DNA of 64,000 bases from CAZHGD01 sp964531735 (lineage in GTDB: Bacteria > Armatimonadota > UBA10988). The stretch covers positions 1 through 64,000 of the forward strand of contig CAZHGD010000014.1 of the NCBI GenBank assembly GCA_964531735.1, written 5' to 3'. The notes under the pieces are model-generated. The model saw only the letters and a program-made list of their open reading frames with translations, searched no databases and had not been told where the DNA came from. The translations under genes and the position numbers were made by a program. The first letter of the stretch is position 1, and every line of letters begins with the position of its first letter. Shown piece by piece: positions 61,981-64,000 of the stretch.

Positions 61981-64000
61981 TCAGGGCTGCGGAGCCGCCG
62001 GCTTGACCTCGATGAACTGCAGACCGTCGGCCACCACATAACCGTCGGTGTCGCGGTTGGAGACCGTGACGGTGAGGTCGGTGTTCGCCGGCAACTCGAC
62101 CACGCCGAGCCGCAGCCGCCCCTGCGCCTCCGCGACGCGCTGGTTGGCCGACCAGGTGGCGACCACGCGCCCGCCCGCAGCCAGCACCACCGGCACCTTC
62201 GTGCTCCGATTGGGGCTGTACGGCGCCAGCAGCCACACTTCCCAGCGCCCGGCGCGCGGCACCCGCGCGGTCCAGGTGAGCGTGGTCTGGCCCTTGTTGG
62301 CGTTGCCGTCATGCACGTAGCCGGTGCCCACTTGTCGCGCACCGGGAATGGCCGAGTCGAGCCAGACGCCGGTCCGCTGCGCCTGGCGGTCATCGAGCGT
62401 GACGCCTGGCAGCGTCTTCGGGTCGATGTTTTCCGGCGCCTCGGGCGCCGGCGGGTCCAGCACCTGCTTGTCCGCCAGTAGTCGGGCGCGTAGCGCGGCG
62501 TAGTCGACAGCCTGGATGGTGGTGCCGCGGTCCAGCGCCAGGCAGGCGGCGGTGGCCACCGACTGGCCCAGCACCATGAACACCGGCTCCATGCGGATGG
62601 AGCCATAGGCGATGTGGCTGGCCGAGAGGCAGACCGGCACGGCCAGGTTCGGGCACTCTTGCTCACGCGGCACCACCGCGGCGAACGCCACCGGATAGGG
62701 CCCCGCCACGCCGACCTCGACGTCGCCCTCGTTGCGCACGCGGCCATCGACCACCACGCGGCGGCAGTTGTGGCTGTCCATGCCGTAGGAGGCCAGGCCG
62801 ACGCCGTCGCGGGCCACTTCCTTCCCCCGGCAGTGGTGTTCGGTCATCACCACCGCGGCCACCATGCGCCGGGCCTCGCGCACGTACAACTGCGTCGGCC
62901 AGCCACCGCTGTCGGTGAACTCGTCGGTGGGCAGACCGTAGGCGTTGACCTCTTTGCGGATCTTCTCGGGCACGCGCGGATCGGTGCTCAGGAAGTACAT
63001 CAGGCCCTGCTGGTAGGTCCGGTGGGCGGCGATGATCCGCTGCCGCCCGGCCCAGTCCGCCTCGGGGTAGTCGTGGTTGCCGCCGATGAAGTCGGTGGAG
63101 AACCCACCGTAGTTGTTCGTGTCGGTCTTGTGGTTGGGCATCCGCGCGGTCAGCCGCAGCACGTCCCACACGCCGGCCTGGATGTAGCGGAGCAGCAACT
63201 CATAGCACCGCGCGTCGTAGCCTTCGGGCCGCGGAAACGGCAACCGGTTCGCCGCGGTGGTCAGGCACATGCGGAAGTTGTAGGCTTGGACGGCCTTGTC
63301 GCCCTCACCAGGCTGGCCCGGCGCCTCGGCGCTGATGCCCCAGAGCAGGCCGCTGGCCGGATTGCCCGGCACCACGTACGGGTCCATCGGCACCCGGAAG
63401 TTGTGATGCTGCATGAACTGACGGCCGTTGATCGTCTCGCCATAGACCGCGTTGCTCTCGCGCCCGACGGTGTAGGCGACCTTGGCCAGCGCCATCAGGT
63501 CGCCCTCGTAGGTGGCGTCGATGAACTGCGCCGCGCCCACGCGCCGGCGGTTGGCGAACAGGGCCGCCGTCAGGCGACTGTTGCGCCGCGTGACCGCCAC
63601 CAGCCGATGCTCGCGCAGCACGGGCACGCGCGCCTCGGCCAGCATGGCCACCAGGATGTCCTCGGCCACATGGGGCTCGAAGCGGAAGCCGCCATGGCAG
63701 TCGGCGAACTGCGGCGACTGCGGACCGTACTTGGTGCGGTAGTGGTCGGCCACGCGGGTGTAGAACTCGCGCGCCAGACCGCCGATGGCAGCCCGCGAGC
63801 CGGTGTCGGTCATGCCGAGCCCGCCGGACGTCAGCCCACCGATATGCCGGCCCGGCTCAGCCAGAACCACCGGCCGGCCCATCCGCGCCACCTGGACGGC
63901 CGCCGCCACGCCGCCGGCGGTGGCACCGTAGACCAGCACGTCGTACTGCTCCGCGGCCGCGCCCAGCGACCCGGCGGCGAGCAGCAGCCACAAAGCGAAG
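61981..64000 (-). CDS. FAD-dependent oxidoreductase, xanthan-lyase type (partial 5' end)
   Basis: At least 670 aa; the frame is still open at the window edge, so the true start lies outside. The visible N-terminus (W-L-L-L-A-A-G-S-L-G-A-A-A) is the end of a signal peptide. The FAD-binding Rossmann motif Y-D-V-L-V-Y-G-A-T-A-G-G-V begins near residue 18, and H-I-G-G-L-T-S-G-G-L follows. C-terminal to the oxidoreductase fold, about 540-665 is a golvesin/xanthan-lyase-type beta domain (Y-V-H-D-G-N-A-N-K-G-Q). Known members are called FAD-dependent oxidoreductases; their substrate is unknown but they cluster with polysaccharide-degrading genes. The 76-base gap to the S9 hydrolase holds no gene. 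Confidence 0.9.
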   Translation of the reverse strand, partial: FALWLLLAAGSLGAAAEQYDVLVYGATAGGVAAAVQVARMGRPVVLAEPGRHIGGLTSGGLGMTDTGSRAAIGGLAREFYTRVADHYRTKYGPQSPQFADCHGGFRFEPHVAEDILVAMLAEARVPVLREHRLVAVTRRNSRLTAALFANRRRVGAAQFIDATYEGDLMALAKVAYTVGRESNAVYGETINGRQFMQHHNFRVPMDPYVVPGNPASGLLWGISAEAPGQPGEGDKAVQAYNFRMCLTTAANRLPFPRPEGYDARCYELLLRYIQAGVWDVLRLTARMPNHKTDTNNYGGFSTDFIGGNHDYPEADWAGRQRIIAAHRTYQQGLMYFLSTDPRVPEKIRKEVNAYGLPTDEFTDSGGWPTQLYVREARRMVAAVVMTEHHCRGKEVARDGVGLASYGMDSHNCRRVVVDGRVRNEGDVEVGVAGPYPVAFAAVVPREQECPNLAVPVCLSASHIAYGSIRMEPVFMVLGQSVATAACLALDRGTTIQAVDYAALRARLLADKQVLDPPAPEAPENIDPKTLPGVTLDDRQAQRTGVWLDSAIPGARQVGTGYVHDGNANKGQTTLTWTARVPRAGRWEVWLLAPYSPNRSTKVPVVLAAGGRVVATWSANQRVAEAQGRLRLGVVELPANTDLTVTVSNRDTDGYVVADGLQFIEVKPAAPQP

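Overview
This is a high-GC bacterial chromosome window with strongly G/C-ending codons, frequent Shine-Dalgarno sites and short intergenic gaps. No rRNA, tRNA, CRISPR array, insertion sequence or phage gene was seen. The many large exported glycoside-hydrolase-like proteins (DUF4091, DUF6067, GH2, GH20 and GH42-like), together with a uroporphyrinogen-decarboxylase-like enzyme, an SGNH hydrolase, an AP-endonuclease-fold isomerase and two palindromic repeat types, suggest an uncultured polysaccharide-degrading heterotroph. Armatimonadota or a PVC-type lineage (Planctomycetota, Lentisphaerota and relatives) fits best, but nothing here proves the phylum.

Layout. 0.1-9.6 kb is housekeeping and stress: a PHP phosphoesterase; a membrane rhodanese with a near-ideal sigma-70 promoter and a CsoR/CstR-type operator; a sugar isomerase; the rpsO-pnp-M16 peptidase-dapB cluster; and a divergent pair of ric (iron-sulfur repair) and an Rrf2 regulator. 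9.6-17.7 kb holds a sulfatase, a single-chain type IIL restriction-modification enzyme bracketed by two palindromic elements, a small exported HIRAN protein, a beta-propeller glycosidase-like protein and a single-domain response regulator. 18-28.5 kb is a complex I operon, nuoA-CD-H-I-J-K-L-M-N, with fused CD and without nuoB, nuoE, nuoF or nuoG. It is read from one strong promoter.

28.7-64 kb is a carbohydrate-catabolic island. Its large exported proteins combine carbohydrate-binding-like modules with TIM-barrel or jelly-roll folds. Interleaved are an orphan MoxR ATPase, a four-gene minus-strand unit (hicA, hicB, SGNH hydrolase, URO-D-like), a membrane-anchored multi-PAS hybrid histidine kinase, an exported ankyrin protein, an exported papain/C39-like protein, a GNAT, a WD40-like propeller protein, an S9-type hydrolase and, cut by the window edge, an FAD-dependent oxidoreductase of the xanthan-lyase type. 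No sugar transporter or SusC/D pair is visible. Around 42.7-43.7 kb a 145-bp segment from the 3' end of the GH42-like gene is repeated exactly and interrupts another gene start.

How it fits together (inference): extracellular hydrolases, a sulfatase and an esterase strip complex glycans, perhaps under control of the hybrid kinase. Isomerases and oxidoreductases process the released sugars, and complex I drives respiration. The rhodanese and Ric systems deal with sulfur and nitrosative stress.
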